Origin: Candidatus Poribacteria bacterium
GTDB lineage: Bacteria > Poribacteria > WGA-4E > WGA-3G
DNA length: 41,105 nt
Assembly: GCA_003635185.1 (NCBI GenBank)
Contig: PYJA01000066.1
Coordinates: 1-41,105 of the forward strand
Reading direction: 5' to 3'
Shown one piece after another: positions 1 through 8,552 of the stretch. Position 1 is the stretch's first letter, and each line of letters opens with the position of its first letter. Position numbers and translations under genes: made by a program. The notes beneath the pieces were generated by a model. The model had not been told where the DNA came from and searched no databases. It was given only the letters and a program-made list of their open reading frames with translations.

Positions 1-808
1 CATCAAACTCTTTATCAAAGGTTGGCGCGCCACGGTGACCTGATTCTTCAACGTCAACTTCAAAACGTAAAACTCTAACATACGCTGTTGGAAACTTCTT
101 ACGAGGATTTGAAGCAAAAAAGAGGTAACCTGCGTTGGTAAAAGCGTACTTTTCACCCTCTATTTGCTTAATGGCATCTATGGTCAAGAGAAATGCCTCT
201 GTGCTATATTCATATTGGGCATCCCTTGTCTCAAGGAACACACTTTTGAATTCCTCAACTACCTCTTTATCAAGCTCATCGGGATCGTAAGGGCAGCAGT
301 AGGCCGTTTCAAAATCAACTATCCTTTTATCACGTTTAAGTTGTTCACGGTCTTGTTCAGTTAGTGCAAGACATTGTGCACCAACTCTTTTCCATGCTTT
401 AGGAAAATCTGCGAAAGTTTCACAAATCGCATTTGGTGTCCAGGAAGTGTAAAGAAGGTGTAGTCTTTTTCCGTTAGAAGTGGGTAGTTCTATTTCTTTT
501 AACTGGGTTGCGTGGTTACTTAAATCTCGTGCGGCCTGCAGGATACCGTTCATCGTTTGTTCATTAACATGCTGTGTGCCTTTGATATCTCCATTATCTG
601 CGATCCCGAGTATTAAGGTTCCACCTTCTCTGTTTCGATTGGCGAAAGCAGAAATGCACTGCTTGATCTTGTCCTTCAAGGTGTTAATTTGATTGTTGGT
701 ATCAACGCGAACCTCTTTTCGTTCGAAATACTGCCCTTCAAAATCATCCGACTGAAGGAAATCAAGATACTCTAAAGGATTATCAAAAACATCTTTTGGC
801 GTTGGCAT
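1..808 (-). CDS. AlbA_2 (Schlafen-type) ATP-binding domain protein, 3' end beyond the window
   Basis: Reading the minus strand from an ATG at 808 gives an open frame of about 269 codons that leaves the window at base 1, so the C-terminus is missing. The N-terminal 130 residues have the AlbA_2 pattern: FERKEV near residues 29-34, a conserved CISAFANR segment, then GGTLILGIADNG near 67-78. These are typical of the 'divergent AAA / Schlafen AlbA_2' proteins often annotated as putative DNA-binding or transcriptional regulators. The frame lies downstream of hsdR on the same strand, with a 137-base gap. AlbA_2 genes are known companions of type I restriction operons, so a defence or regulatory role is likely but inferred. 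The exact activity (nuclease, nucleotide binding) cannot be told from this part. Confidence 0.8.
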   Translation of the reverse strand, partial: MPTPKDVFDNPLEYLDFLQSDDFEGQYFERKEVRVDTNNQINTLKDKIKQCISAFANRNREGGTLILGIADNGDIKGTQHVNEQTMNGILQAARDLSNHATQLKEIELPTSNGKRLHLLYTSWTPNAICETFADFPKAWKRVGAQCLALTEQDREQLKRDKRIVDFETAYCCPYDPDELDKEVVEEFKSVFLETRDAQYEYSTEAFLLTIDAIKQIEGEKYAFTNAGYLFFASNPRKKFPTAYVRVLRFEVDVEESGHRGAPTFDKEFD

Positions 809-945
809 TTTCGGATCCTCTTTGACGTGTTTTCAAAATTGCGGTAAAACAGACATCGTACGGTCTTAATTTTAGCACAAACTGGACTTGGATTCAAGTG
901 TTTTGGACAGGCGTTCGCGACCAGAGTCGCTCCTACAAAAGAAGA

Positions 946-3363
946 TTAAGAAACCAATTTCTCTGTGAGATCCGTTAGTATATCCTCCAACTCATCACCA
1001 AAGAGTTGATATGCCTTTGCTACACCGCCGCGCTGTGCAAAAGGTGTGTACTCAAAATCACTTATCCGAAACTCAAGTGATGTGGCAATGTATTCTTGTA
1101 TCATTTCAAGCCATTCGCGTTGTACTGGTGTGAAATCTTTACCATCTAACCACTTTTCAAAGTTTCGGTTAACTATCGCGCTAAACGGCTCCAGAAAACG
1201 ATTATACCTCATAGCGAATCGCACCAGCGATATGAGGTCTGTCCGATGTGTTGTTATGCCGCGAACGTTTTCTGATGACCGCCTTTCATAAGCCATCCAT
1301 AATGACTCACGACTCAGACTGCTTGAATGTTCCTGCAATGCTTCTTCCAGTTCTTTCAAGCTGTCTTCAGTTAGTGTGCCTTGTGCCTCTGAACGTTCAC
1401 ACAAAATTTGTAACGCTGGCAATTCATCCATGTGTTCATGAATAAACCGTTTAAAGTCGTGAATAACTGTAACTACTTGTTCGAAATTTTCAGGCGCGAA
1501 TCCAGTTTCAATAACACGGTCTACACTGACATCATCCATGAGTTGATCACGGTTTTCTTCTCCTGGTCCATTTGGTTCAGTCGTAGATGGTTCGCCCGAG
1601 CGTGATTGCGAATCGATTTTGACAGATTCACACACGCCGACAGCATCAACAATTATGAAATGCGTTTTTGCTGTCGCGTCACTTGTTACAGAACGCAGGT
1701 CATCTGTATTTATGGTGCGAACTCCACGCCCGATCATCTGCTCAAAATAACCGCTTGATCGGACGGAACGCATAAAGACTAAACATTCAAGCGGTTTAAT
1801 ATCGGTGCCGGTGGAAATCATATCAACACTTACGGCAATTCGTGGATTGAATTGTGTGCGAAATTGTCTGATCAAATCCTCAGGCCTATCACTTCTATAG
1901 GTAATCTTTTGGCAAAAATCATCGCCTTTGGCAAATTCCTCCCGAACAATCTGGACAATATCTTCGGCATGGAAGTCGTCTTTTGCAAAGATAAGTGTTT
2001 TGGGAACAATCCTCCTACTTGGAAAGAGTTCTGCAAAGAGAACATCCCTGAAAGTCTGAATCACAGTGCGAATTTGGTCTTCTGCCACAACATCCCGATC
2101 TAACTGATTTCCTGTATACGTTTCGTCTTCGTCCAATTCCTCCCAGGTAAGTCTTCGACTAACCCTGTCCCGTCTTGCGACATAACTCCCCTCCGCCACT
2201 GTGCTGCCGCTTTCCGTGATTTCAGTCTTAATCCGATAGACGTAATAACCGACATTTACTTTGTCTTCAATAGCCTGTTCGTGTCGGTATTCATAAACAA
2301 GATTCTGATTGAAAAAATTGAGCGTTTGTGAATATGGTGTAGCGGTAAGTCCGAGAATGAAAGCGTCGAAGTATTCTAATACGTGCCGCCATTTGCCGTA
2401 AATAGAACGGTGACATTCGTCAACAATAATAAGGTCAAACGTATCAATAGGGATTTTTGGATTATAAGTGACTTCTTGCGGCGGTGAGTTTTCTGTTTCA
2501 TGTTCAAAATCCGAACTTTCCTCATCGTCCGACTCGTAGTCCGGTTCACCTTTTAGCATTGAGTAAAGACGTTGGATAGTGGTAATACAGACTTCACTTA
2601 CTTCGTCAATAACGTTGCTGGCGAGGTGTTGAACATTGTAGAGTTCAGTAAATTTCCTACCATCATCGGGAGCCGTGTAATTTCGAAACTCACGCAGTGC
2701 CTGCCTACCGAGGTTATTGCGGTCTACCAGAAAAAGAACCCGTTTGATGTCTGCAAATTTGATGAGTCGGTATACACTGCTGACAGCAGCATACGTCTTG
2801 CCGCTGCCTGTTGCCATCTGGATTAAAGCACGTGGGCGTGACTCTGCCAAAGATGTCTCAAGTTTCTTTATCGCCTCAAACTGACAAACTCTCAAGTTGT
2901 CTTTTTTTAGTGGCAGCATCCCTGTTTTGAGTCTCTCTTGCAACGTTTGAGGTTGATTGAAAGCATTAAAAAGTGCTTGAGGCGTATGAAATATAAAGAC
3001 TTGTCGAGAACGTGAATCCGGGTCTCGAAAATCACGAAAGTATGTCTCAATCCCTATTGACGCATAAGAATAGAAAAATCTGGTGCGGTTGGGCAAATCA
3101 TTTGGCAAATTTGCTCGATACCGTTCTGCCTGTTGGAGGGCTCCGCTAAGAGGTGTTCCTTCTGGTTTAGCTTCTATGACACCAACTGCAACACCACCGA
3201 TGAAGAGAAGATAATCTGCTCTCTGATTAAATCTTAATGGATATTCGCGGACAGCAACACCAAAAGAAGCATCTGTTGCGCGTTCAGCGTAATTTTGAAT
3301 CTGCCATCCAGACTCTTCCAGCATCCTATCTATAGTTTGACGTGCTTCGCGTTCGGGTGTCAT
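946..3363 (-). CDS. hsdR: Type I restriction enzyme R subunit (EcoEI-like HsdR)
   Basis: This is the DNA-translocating, cleaving subunit of a type I restriction-modification complex. An N-terminal HSDR_N nuclease domain shows D near residue 50 and E-A-K near 64-66 (PD-(D/E)XK). It is followed by an SF2 helicase core: ATGSGKT near 184-190, DECH near 315-318, TATP near 340-343 and QMIGRGVRT near 542-550. A helical EcoEI_R_C-type tail completes it. The length, 805 residues, matches EcoEI-type HsdR. The ATG at 3363 (MTPEREA) is preferred over the longer frame to 3405 because the extra residues overlap an intergenic hairpin. No hsdM or hsdS lies upstream, where the neighbour is a sugar isomerase. 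Modification and specificity genes must be left of the window, elsewhere, or lost. All key motifs are intact. Confidence 0.93.
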   Translation of the reverse strand: MTPEREARQTIDRMLEESGWQIQNYAERATDASFGVAVREYPLRFNQRADYLLFIGGVAVGVIEAKPEGTPLSGALQQAERYRANLPNDLPNRTRFFYSYASIGIETYFRDFRDPDSRSRQVFIFHTPQALFNAFNQPQTLQERLKTGMLPLKKDNLRVCQFEAIKKLETSLAESRPRALIQMATGSGKTYAAVSSVYRLIKFADIKRVLFLVDRNNLGRQALREFRNYTAPDDGRKFTELYNVQHLASNVIDEVSEVCITTIQRLYSMLKGEPDYESDDEESSDFEHETENSPPQEVTYNPKIPIDTFDLIIVDECHRSIYGKWRHVLEYFDAFILGLTATPYSQTLNFFNQNLVYEYRHEQAIEDKVNVGYYVYRIKTEITESGSTVAEGSYVARRDRVSRRLTWEELDEDETYTGNQLDRDVVAEDQIRTVIQTFRDVLFAELFPSRRIVPKTLIFAKDDFHAEDIVQIVREEFAKGDDFCQKITYRSDRPEDLIRQFRTQFNPRIAVSVDMISTGTDIKPLECLVFMRSVRSSGYFEQMIGRGVRTINTDDLRSVTSDATAKTHFIIVDAVGVCESVKIDSQSRSGEPSTTEPNGPGEENRDQLMDDVSVDRVIETGFAPENFEQVVTVIHDFKRFIHEHMDELPALQILCERSEAQGTLTEDSLKELEEALQEHSSSLSRESLWMAYERRSSENVRGITTHRTDLISLVRFAMRYNRFLEPFSAIVNRNFEKWLDGKDFTPVQREWLEMIQEYIATSLEFRISDFEYTPFAQRGGVAKAYQLFGDELEDILTDLTEKLVS

Positions 3364-3381
3364 TTTAGATATTATTAGCAT

Positions 3382-3403
3382 GGACGGGCATTGAGACCCG
3401 CCC
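3382..3403. repeat. Short G+C-rich hairpin between hyi-like gene and hsdR
   Basis: The arms GGACGGGC (3382-3389) and ACCCGCCC (3396-3403) can fold with two wobble pairs and a 6-base loop. It sits in the 58-base gap between the isomerase and hsdR and could end transcription of the isomerase operon or be an interspersed palindrome. There is no clear U-run. Confidence 0.45.
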
Positions 3404-3421
3404 ATAAAATTTCAAGGCAAC

Positions 3422-4177
3422 CTAAACGTTACACACATCATAAGCATGTTGCATTGCATCAAACGCATCACCTTTCGGGCTAAACTCGTGTCCGACATAT
3501 AGGTCGTAGTCCGTATTAGCAATGGCACGCATCACCGCGGGATAATAGATTTCCTGCTCGTCATCAAGGTCGCGCCGTCCAGGGTTCCCTGCGGTGTGGA
3601 AATGCCCAATATATTTAATATAATCCGTAATGTTGCGGATGAGGTCACCTTCCATAATCTGCATGTGGTAGATGTCGTGGAGTAGCAGTGCCCGTGGCGA
3701 ACCGACACCTTTACACATCTCAACGCCCCACTCCGTTTTATCACATTGATAATCGGGATGGTTCACTTTGCTGTTGAGCAGTTCAACACACAGGTTAACA
3801 CCCTTTTCCTCAGCAGCTTTTGTTACCCGTGACAGGCCGGCTATCGTGTTATCAAGGCCTTCCTCATCAGACCTGCCTTCTCGGTTACCAGAAAAACAGA
3901 TAAGACCGGGGATATCGTTTTCTGCTGCGATGTCAATATTTTTGAGCAGTTCATCCTCAATTCTATCGTGATTGTCTGGATCGTTTAAGCCGGATGGAAG
4001 GGACGAATGCCCAACAACAATTGCAACCCGCATTCCGTGATCTTGAACAACGGGCCAGAGATCGGCAGGCAGCATCTCAACCGATTTGTAGCCGATTTCA
4101 GCAGCTTTTTTAATGACATCTTCCGGCTCTCTGTCGCGCCGGAAATTACCAAAACAGATGGATTGATTAATTGGCAT
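3422..4177 (-). CDS. Hydroxypyruvate isomerase-like TIM-barrel sugar isomerase
   Basis: This 251-residue protein is of the xylose-isomerase-like TIM-barrel superfamily (AP endonuclease family 2 fold). It resembles hydroxypyruvate isomerase (Hyi) most closely: Glu132 in CVELLNS, the long signature HDIYHMQIMEGD at 167-178, GHFHTAGNPGRRD around 191-203, and Glu231 in GHEFSP. The two Glu residues match the Hyi metal/catalytic acids. Such enzymes interconvert hydroxypyruvate and tartronate semialdehyde or epimerise related keto sugars; the true substrate here is unknown. It starts at ATG 4177, preceded by AGAGAAAAATT (weak Shine-Dalgarno). It follows the Gfo/Idh gene by 65 bases on the same strand, so the two probably act in one carbohydrate pathway. 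Confidence 0.88.
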   Translation of the reverse strand: MPINQSICFGNFRRDREPEDVIKKAAEIGYKSVEMLPADLWPVVQDHGMRVAIVVGHSSLPSGLNDPDNHDRIEDELLKNIDIAAENDIPGLICFSGNREGRSDEEGLDNTIAGLSRVTKAAEEKGVNLCVELLNSKVNHPDYQCDKTEWGVEMCKGVGSPRALLLHDIYHMQIMEGDLIRNITDYIKYIGHFHTAGNPGRRDLDDEQEIYYPAVMRAIANTDYDLYVGHEFSPKGDAFDAMQHAYDVCNV

Positions 4178-4214
4178 AATTTTTCTCTCTTTTCGTAGTA
4201 AAATTTTATGTGGT

Positions 4215-4235
4215 TAGGCACGCACTGCGTGCCTA
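4215..4235. repeat. Perfect short palindrome (10-bp arms)
   Basis: TAGGCACGCA (4215-4224) and TGCGTGCCTA (4226-4235) are perfect inverted arms around one base. It lies between the Gfo/Idh and isomerase genes of the minus-strand operon. It may stabilise or attenuate the transcript, or be a REP-like palindrome. Confidence 0.6.
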
Positions 4236-4242
4236 CTATGTT

Positions 4243-5208
4243 CTAAAGGTCAACTGCTTTACCGGTTACAAACGATGTGCTTGCAGCGAGCATAATACGG
4301 AGTGTCTGCAACGCGTCGCTATAGGGAGATAGGATTTTTGAGTCGTCTCCACTCTTGACAGCGTCAATAAATACACGATCTCTGTCTTGCCCACCTCCAC
4401 CAGCAAGCGGTTCCGTTTCACCTTTGCGGTTGACGTTGTTCGGTCCGCCAACGGTAACAACGAGTCCACGCGTAAACACTTCGAGATGCACACGACCAAA
4501 ACCTTCTAATGCACAGGCAGAAACGATATTCGCAACAGCGCCGTTCTCAAACTCAATATTGACCATGCTGATGTCGTCTACGTCATAGTTTTCAATATGC
4601 GTCATGCTTCCGCTATTCGCGACACCGTGCACGGTTTTGCCATCACTGCCGACCAGAAAACGGCACAGATCGAAAATGTGAGTCGTCTGTTCGACGTGCT
4701 GCCCGCCTGATTGCGCACGTACACGCCACCAAGGTGTTCCGGGCATGCCGCCCATCCAATATCCGAGCGCCCCGAGAATTTGCGGTTGCTCTTCAAGCAT
4801 CTTTTTTGCGTTCTGTGCATTGCCACCGTAACGCCAATGGTAACCAACACTTGTGATGGTGCCAGTTTCTTTAATGTAATCATTGATGATAATCGCAGGT
4901 TCCAGTTCGGAATGGATCGGCTTTTCAATGAACATCGCGATGCCTTTTTCACAAGCGATCCGTTCCTGTTCGCCATGCGCAAACGGCGGTGTACAGATGT
5001 AAACGGCATCTAATTCCTCTTTATCGTACATCACACGAAAATCGGTGTAAGCGTTCCCGCCGAATTCTTCGGCGCGCCCTTTCGCACGATCTTCAGAAAT
5101 ATCACACATTGCACAGAATTCAACATCTTCAAAGTTGTCTTTCAAGTTGCGCATGTGTGCGCCTGCCATGCCACCTGTGCCGATAAAACCGAGTTTAACT
5201 TTGTCCAT
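4243..5208 (-). CDS. Gfo/Idh/MocA family NAD(P)-dependent oxidoreductase
   Basis: This 321-residue protein has an N-terminal Rossmann fold (KLGFIGTGGMAGAH, residues 4-17) and the EKP motif (IEKPIHSE) of Gfo/Idh/MocA dehydrogenases. The C-terminal alpha/beta domain follows, with H-V-E-Q-T-T-H-I-F-D as the likely catalytic-histidine helix. Members oxidise or reduce sugars, inositols or their acids; the substrate is not deducible. The longer frame to 5280 is rejected: ATG 5208 has an excellent ribosome site (GAAGGAGAAAGT directly upstream). It heads a minus-strand pair with the Hyi-like isomerase and is divergent from the IolE-like isomerase at 5360. Confidence 0.92.
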   Translation of the reverse strand: MDKVKLGFIGTGGMAGAHMRNLKDNFEDVEFCAMCDISEDRAKGRAEEFGGNAYTDFRVMYDKEELDAVYICTPPFAHGEQERIACEKGIAMFIEKPIHSELEPAIIINDYIKETGTITSVGYHWRYGGNAQNAKKMLEEQPQILGALGYWMGGMPGTPWWRVRAQSGGQHVEQTTHIFDLCRFLVGSDGKTVHGVANSGSMTHIENYDVDDISMVNIEFENGAVANIVSACALEGFGRVHLEVFTRGLVVTVGGPNNVNRKGETEPLAGGGGQDRDRVFIDAVKSGDDSKILSPYSDALQTLRIMLAASTSFVTGKAVDL

Positions 5209-5260
5209 ACTTTCTCCTTCAAAAATAGGTCGTAACGGAAAATCCGTGGAATTTTTTAAT

Positions 5261-5289
5261 AGTTTAGCAAAAATGAACATTTATTGCAA
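5261..5289 (-). promoter_or_regulatory. Candidate sigma70 promoter for the minus-strand Gfo/Idh-isomerase operon
   Basis: Read on the minus strand: TTGCAA (5289-5284), a 17-base spacer, then TAAACT (5266-5261). The -10 is a 4/6 match. The -35 hexamer is its own reverse complement and is also used by the opposite promoter. Confidence 0.4.
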
Positions 5290-5312
5290 GGATTATGAAA
5301 ATTTGTTATAAT
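5284..5312 (+). promoter_or_regulatory. Sigma70 promoter for the IolE-like isomerase gene
   Basis: TTGCAA (5284-5289), 17-base spacer, perfect TATAAT (5307-5312). The start of transcription would fall near 5319, about 40 bases before the ATG at 5360. Confidence 0.6.
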
Positions 5313-5359
5313 TTGTACTTGTATGCTTCTGACAAAGAAATACCGAGAGGAGAAAACAG

Positions 5360-6151
5360 ATGGGGTTCAAATTTGGATATAGTACGTTACGATGGCAACA
5401 GCCGGATTTTGAGAAACTGCTAACACAACTCAAGGATGCTGGTTGGGATGGTTGGGAGATGCGGCAATCCTTAGACTGGGCAGGCACACCACGACGTATT
5501 CGGCGGATGTGTGAGAATGTTGATATGCCCATCGCTGCAGTCACAGCGCGCGGATTGCCGATTGACAAAAATTTTGAACAGATGGAACTCAATAAGCGAA
5601 GAATAGATTTCGCAGCAGAGGTGGGGGCGGATTGTTTCATGTTCATGGGAGCAGGGAAACCAAATGACCGACCAGTAGATGCCGCTGAGCTTGCGAAACT
5701 TGCTGATGTGTCCGAAGAATGGGCAGAATACGCAGCACGATACGGATTAGATGTCTGTTATCATATCCATACCAATACAACAGTAGATTCCATTGAGGAT
5801 TGGGCAAAATATATGAGTCTACTTCGCAAGTGCAAACTATGTATAGACGTATCACATTCTGCACTTTGGGGATTTGATCCGATTGAATCTATACGTCGTT
5901 ACAAGGATGTTCTTGTCTACGTACATCTTCAGGATTATTCTGGCTACACTGGCGGAGATGGTAGCAATTATGATGTGGATTGGGTTGATGTTGGCGGTGG
6001 AGATGCGATGGACTTCCCCGGAATTATGTCTGCTTTGGAAGAACTCGGTTATGACCGATGGATTACCGCATGTCCAGGCATGGTTGAAGACCGCACCGAT
6101 GAAGAGCGGATGACTGCTAACCGAGAGTATTTGCGACAATTGGGATATTGA
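5360..6151 (+). CDS. IolE-like TIM-barrel sugar isomerase/dehydratase
   Basis: This 263-residue xylose-isomerase-like TIM barrel resembles inosose dehydratase (IolE) more than Hyi. CYHIHTNT at 133-140 replaces the usual metal-binding Glu segment, as in the IolE-type HxH signature. CIDVSHSALWGFDP follows near 161-174, then VYVHLQDYSGY near 187-197 and a C-terminal GYDRWITACPG. A dehydratase or epimerase role on an inosose or keto-sugar is inferred. Its start at ATG 5360 is backed by GAGAGGAGAAAACAG. It is divergent from the Gfo/Idh-Hyi-like pair, an arrangement that suits a small sugar or inositol catabolic module. The start of the next small gene lies 20 bases after its stop. Confidence 0.85.
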   Translation: MGFKFGYSTLRWQQPDFEKLLTQLKDAGWDGWEMRQSLDWAGTPRRIRRMCENVDMPIAAVTARGLPIDKNFEQMELNKRRIDFAAEVGADCFMFMGAGKPNDRPVDAAELAKLADVSEEWAEYAARYGLDVCYHIHTNTTVDSIEDWAKYMSLLRKCKLCIDVSHSALWGFDPIESIRRYKDVLVYVHLQDYSGYTGGDGSNYDVDWVDVGGGDAMDFPGIMSALEELGYDRWITACPGMVEDRTDEERMTANREYLRQLGY

Positions 6152-6171
6152 AGTCAAATATGGAGAAAGCA

Positions 6172-6648
6172 ATGAAAAGGTTAATTTTTGTTTTTATTAT
6201 TACAGCGCTTTTGTGTTACAACCTATCTGTGTTCGCGGCATTAACCGTGGAGGATTTAGGCAAAATTCAAAAGATTATCAATGATTCTGAGGTTCGAATG
6301 GAGAAACGACTCTTAGAGGTAGAGAAACGTATCATAGAACGGATCACAGAGTTAGACAAACGCCTCTCCGGGGATATTCAAGAGTTAGACAAACGCCTCT
6401 CCGGGGACATTCAAAATTTAGACAAACGCCTCTCCGGGGACATTCAAAATTTAGACAAACGCCTATCATTTCATAGTTCGCTGATAGTAGCACTGATCAT
6501 AGCTATTATTGGATTTGTTAGTGTCCCGATGGGATTCATCACCTTTCAATATTTCAAAATGCGAGCGCAACAAGAAGAGGAAATTAAGACGCTCCGTGAA
6601 AAAATTGAAGCACTTGAAACGCAATTGCTTGTGGAAAATCAGGATTAG
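6172..6648 (+). CDS. Small exported membrane protein with hendecad coiled-coil repeats
   Basis: No named family is recognised. ATG 6172 is chosen because GGAGAAAGCA sits directly upstream; a TTG at 6148 is also in frame. The 158-residue product starts with a signal peptide (MKRLIFVFIITALL..., cut probable after VFA). A long amphipathic helix follows, containing four 11-residue repeats of LDKRLSGDIQ(E/N). Then comes one strong membrane helix (LIVALIIAIIGFVSVPMGFI) and a cytoplasmic or periplasmic coiled-coil tail rich in Glu. The design (coil-membrane-coil) suggests a homo-oligomeric envelope protein. It is co-directional with the isomerase before and MutL after (58-base gap), so co-transcription is possible. 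Confidence 0.75.
   Translation: MKRLIFVFIITALLCYNLSVFAALTVEDLGKIQKIINDSEVRMEKRLLEVEKRIIERITELDKRLSGDIQELDKRLSGDIQNLDKRLSGDIQNLDKRLSFHSSLIVALIIAIIGFVSVPMGFITFQYFKMRAQQEEEIKTLREKIEALETQLLVENQD
6352..6465 (+). repeat. 33-bp in-frame tandem repeat, about 3.5 copies
   Basis: Units start at 6352, 6385, 6418 and 6451, each beginning TTAGACAAACGCCT, with a period of exactly 33 bases (11 codons). Copies two and three are nearly identical, which points to recent expansion. Confidence 0.9.
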
Positions 6649-6706
6649 AAATTAGGAAAGAACGCAATTAATTTTGTCAAAAAAAATGGAATAGGAGACG
6701 AACTAT

Positions 6707-8524
6707 ATGAACGAATCGGGGGGTGAAATCCGCTCCATTCTTGCTACAGATTGTGGCAGCACAACTACCAAAGCAATCCTTATTGAAAAGCGTGGTGATG
6801 AGTATCAGCTCATCGTACGCGGGGAAGCACCGACAACTGTTGAAGCACCTGTGGAAGACGTAACCGCAGGCGTTCTCAATGCAGTCACAGAGGTTGAGGA
6901 AATTGCTGGACGTAAACTCCTTGACAACGGTGTTATCATCAAACCGCAAAATGGGGATGAGGGCGTTGACATCTATATTTCAACAAGCAGTGCTGGCGGT
7001 GGGTTGCAAATGATGGTGGCGGGTGTTGTCCGTAACATGACAGGGGAAAGTGCTGAACGTGCAGCACTTGGTGCGGGGGCTATTGTGATGGACGTTATTG
7101 CATCTAATGATAAACGCCTACCACACGAAAAAATAGAACGGATTCGACATCTTCGCCCCGATATGTTCCTTCTCTCTGGTGGCATTGATGGTGGCACAAC
7201 CTCACACGTAGTTGAATTGGCTGAGATTATCGCAGCAGCGCGCCCGCAACCACGTCTTGGCATTGCTTACGAACTGCCATTGATCTATGCCGGAAACAAA
7301 GACGCTCGCGAACTAATTCAAGAACGTTTGAACGATGTGATGTCTCTGGAGATAGTAGACAATCTTCGTCCTGTTTTAGAACGTGAGGATTTGATGCCCA
7401 CCCGACACAAGATTCAGGAACAATTCCTTGAACACGTCATGGCACACGCACCCGGTTACAAAAAACTTATTGACTGGACAGATGCCCCTATCATGCCGAC
7501 TCCTGGTGCTGTTGGGGAAATAATCCAAACCGTTTCAGCACAACAGGATATTCAAGTGGTCGGTGTTGACATCGGTGGCGCGACAACTGATGTGTTTTCT
7601 GTGTTCAAAAACCATGATGCTGAAGCAATCTTCAACCGAACTGTCAGTGCCAACCTCGGCATGAGTTATAGTGTTTCTAACGTGCTTGCCGAAGCTGGTA
7701 TAGAATCTGTCTTACGCTGGGTGCCATTTGATATTGAGGTGGGTGACCTTCGCAATCGTGTCAAAAACAAGATGATTCGTCCAACAACGATTCCGCAAAC
7801 ATTGCAGGAATTAGTGTTGGAGCAAGCAATTGCCCGCGAAGCACTTAGATTAGCTTTTGAACAGCATAAGCAGTTAGCAGTAGAATTGCGAGGTGTGCAA
7901 CAGCAGCGCACTATCTCCGAGGCATTTGATCAGGCAGAAAGTGGACAGACGCTTGTCAATATGCTTTCCTTAGATATGTTAGTTGGCAGTGGAGGTGTCC
8001 TATCGCACGCGCCACGCCGCCAGCAGTCAATGCTTATGATGATTGATGCGTTCCAACCCGAAGGCGTGACACATCTTGCCGTAGATAGCATTTTTATGAT
8101 GCCCCAACTCGGTGTTTTGGCACAAGTTAATGCCGAAGCAGCAACACAAGTTTTTGAACGGGATTGCTTAATTCACCTCGGTACTTGTATCGCACCTATT
8201 GGTGTCGGAAAACAGGGGGACGCGTGCCTCTCTATTGAAATTCATTATCCAGACAAGCCAATCATCACAGAAGAAATACCGTTCGGAGAACTACGACTCT
8301 ATTCGCTCGGATTAGGTGAAAAAGTATCAATAAAACTCCACCCATCTCGCCGATTTGACTTAGGTGCTGGGCATGGCACACCTGTTGAAACAGAAGCGAT
8401 GGGCGGTGTAGTCGGACTCGTTATTGATACACGGGGGAGACCCCTTGAAATTCCGACAGATTCGACGCAGCGCGTCGCGCAGCTCACAAAATGGCAGAAT
8501 GCAATAGGGACATATCCGGCTTAA
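6707..8524 (+). CDS. MutL-family ATPase (glutamate mutase reactivating factor type)
   Basis: This 605-residue member of the ASKHA-fold MutL family (PF13941 type) has the ATP-binding phosphate 1 loop DCGSTTTKAIL near 14-24. STSSAGGGLQMMVAG, FLLSGGIDGGTTSH and the second phosphate loop VGVDIGGATTDVFS follow in family order. Characterised relatives are encoded beside methylaspartate (glutamate) mutase and are thought to reactivate or support that B12 enzyme. No glmS/glmE-like mutase genes lie within this window, so the partner is elsewhere or different. The start at ATG 6707 is supported by ATAGGAGACGAACTAT. The protein is full length with no broken motif. Confidence 0.87.
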   Translation: MNESGGEIRSILATDCGSTTTKAILIEKRGDEYQLIVRGEAPTTVEAPVEDVTAGVLNAVTEVEEIAGRKLLDNGVIIKPQNGDEGVDIYISTSSAGGGLQMMVAGVVRNMTGESAERAALGAGAIVMDVIASNDKRLPHEKIERIRHLRPDMFLLSGGIDGGTTSHVVELAEIIAAARPQPRLGIAYELPLIYAGNKDARELIQERLNDVMSLEIVDNLRPVLEREDLMPTRHKIQEQFLEHVMAHAPGYKKLIDWTDAPIMPTPGAVGEIIQTVSAQQDIQVVGVDIGGATTDVFSVFKNHDAEAIFNRTVSANLGMSYSVSNVLAEAGIESVLRWVPFDIEVGDLRNRVKNKMIRPTTIPQTLQELVLEQAIAREALRLAFEQHKQLAVELRGVQQQRTISEAFDQAESGQTLVNMLSLDMLVGSGGVLSHAPRRQQSMLMMIDAFQPEGVTHLAVDSIFMMPQLGVLAQVNAEAATQVFERDCLIHLGTCIAPIGVGKQGDACLSIEIHYPDKPIITEEIPFGELRLYSLGLGEKVSIKLHPSRRFDLGAGHGTPVETEAMGGVVGLVIDTRGRPLEIPTDSTQRVAQLTKWQNAIGTYPA

Positions 8525-8552
8525 ACAGAGTCCAGGAAATGTAAAAAAAATC

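Noticed and set aside
3364..3405. Longer HsdR start including MGGSQCPSM
   Set aside because: It is coded by the intergenic hairpin and not expected in the HSDR_N domain.
5852..6172. Antisense ORFs across many genes (for example opposite the IolE-like gene)
   Set aside because: Mirror-frame shadows with no ribosome sites or family motifs; the sense frames have clear domains.
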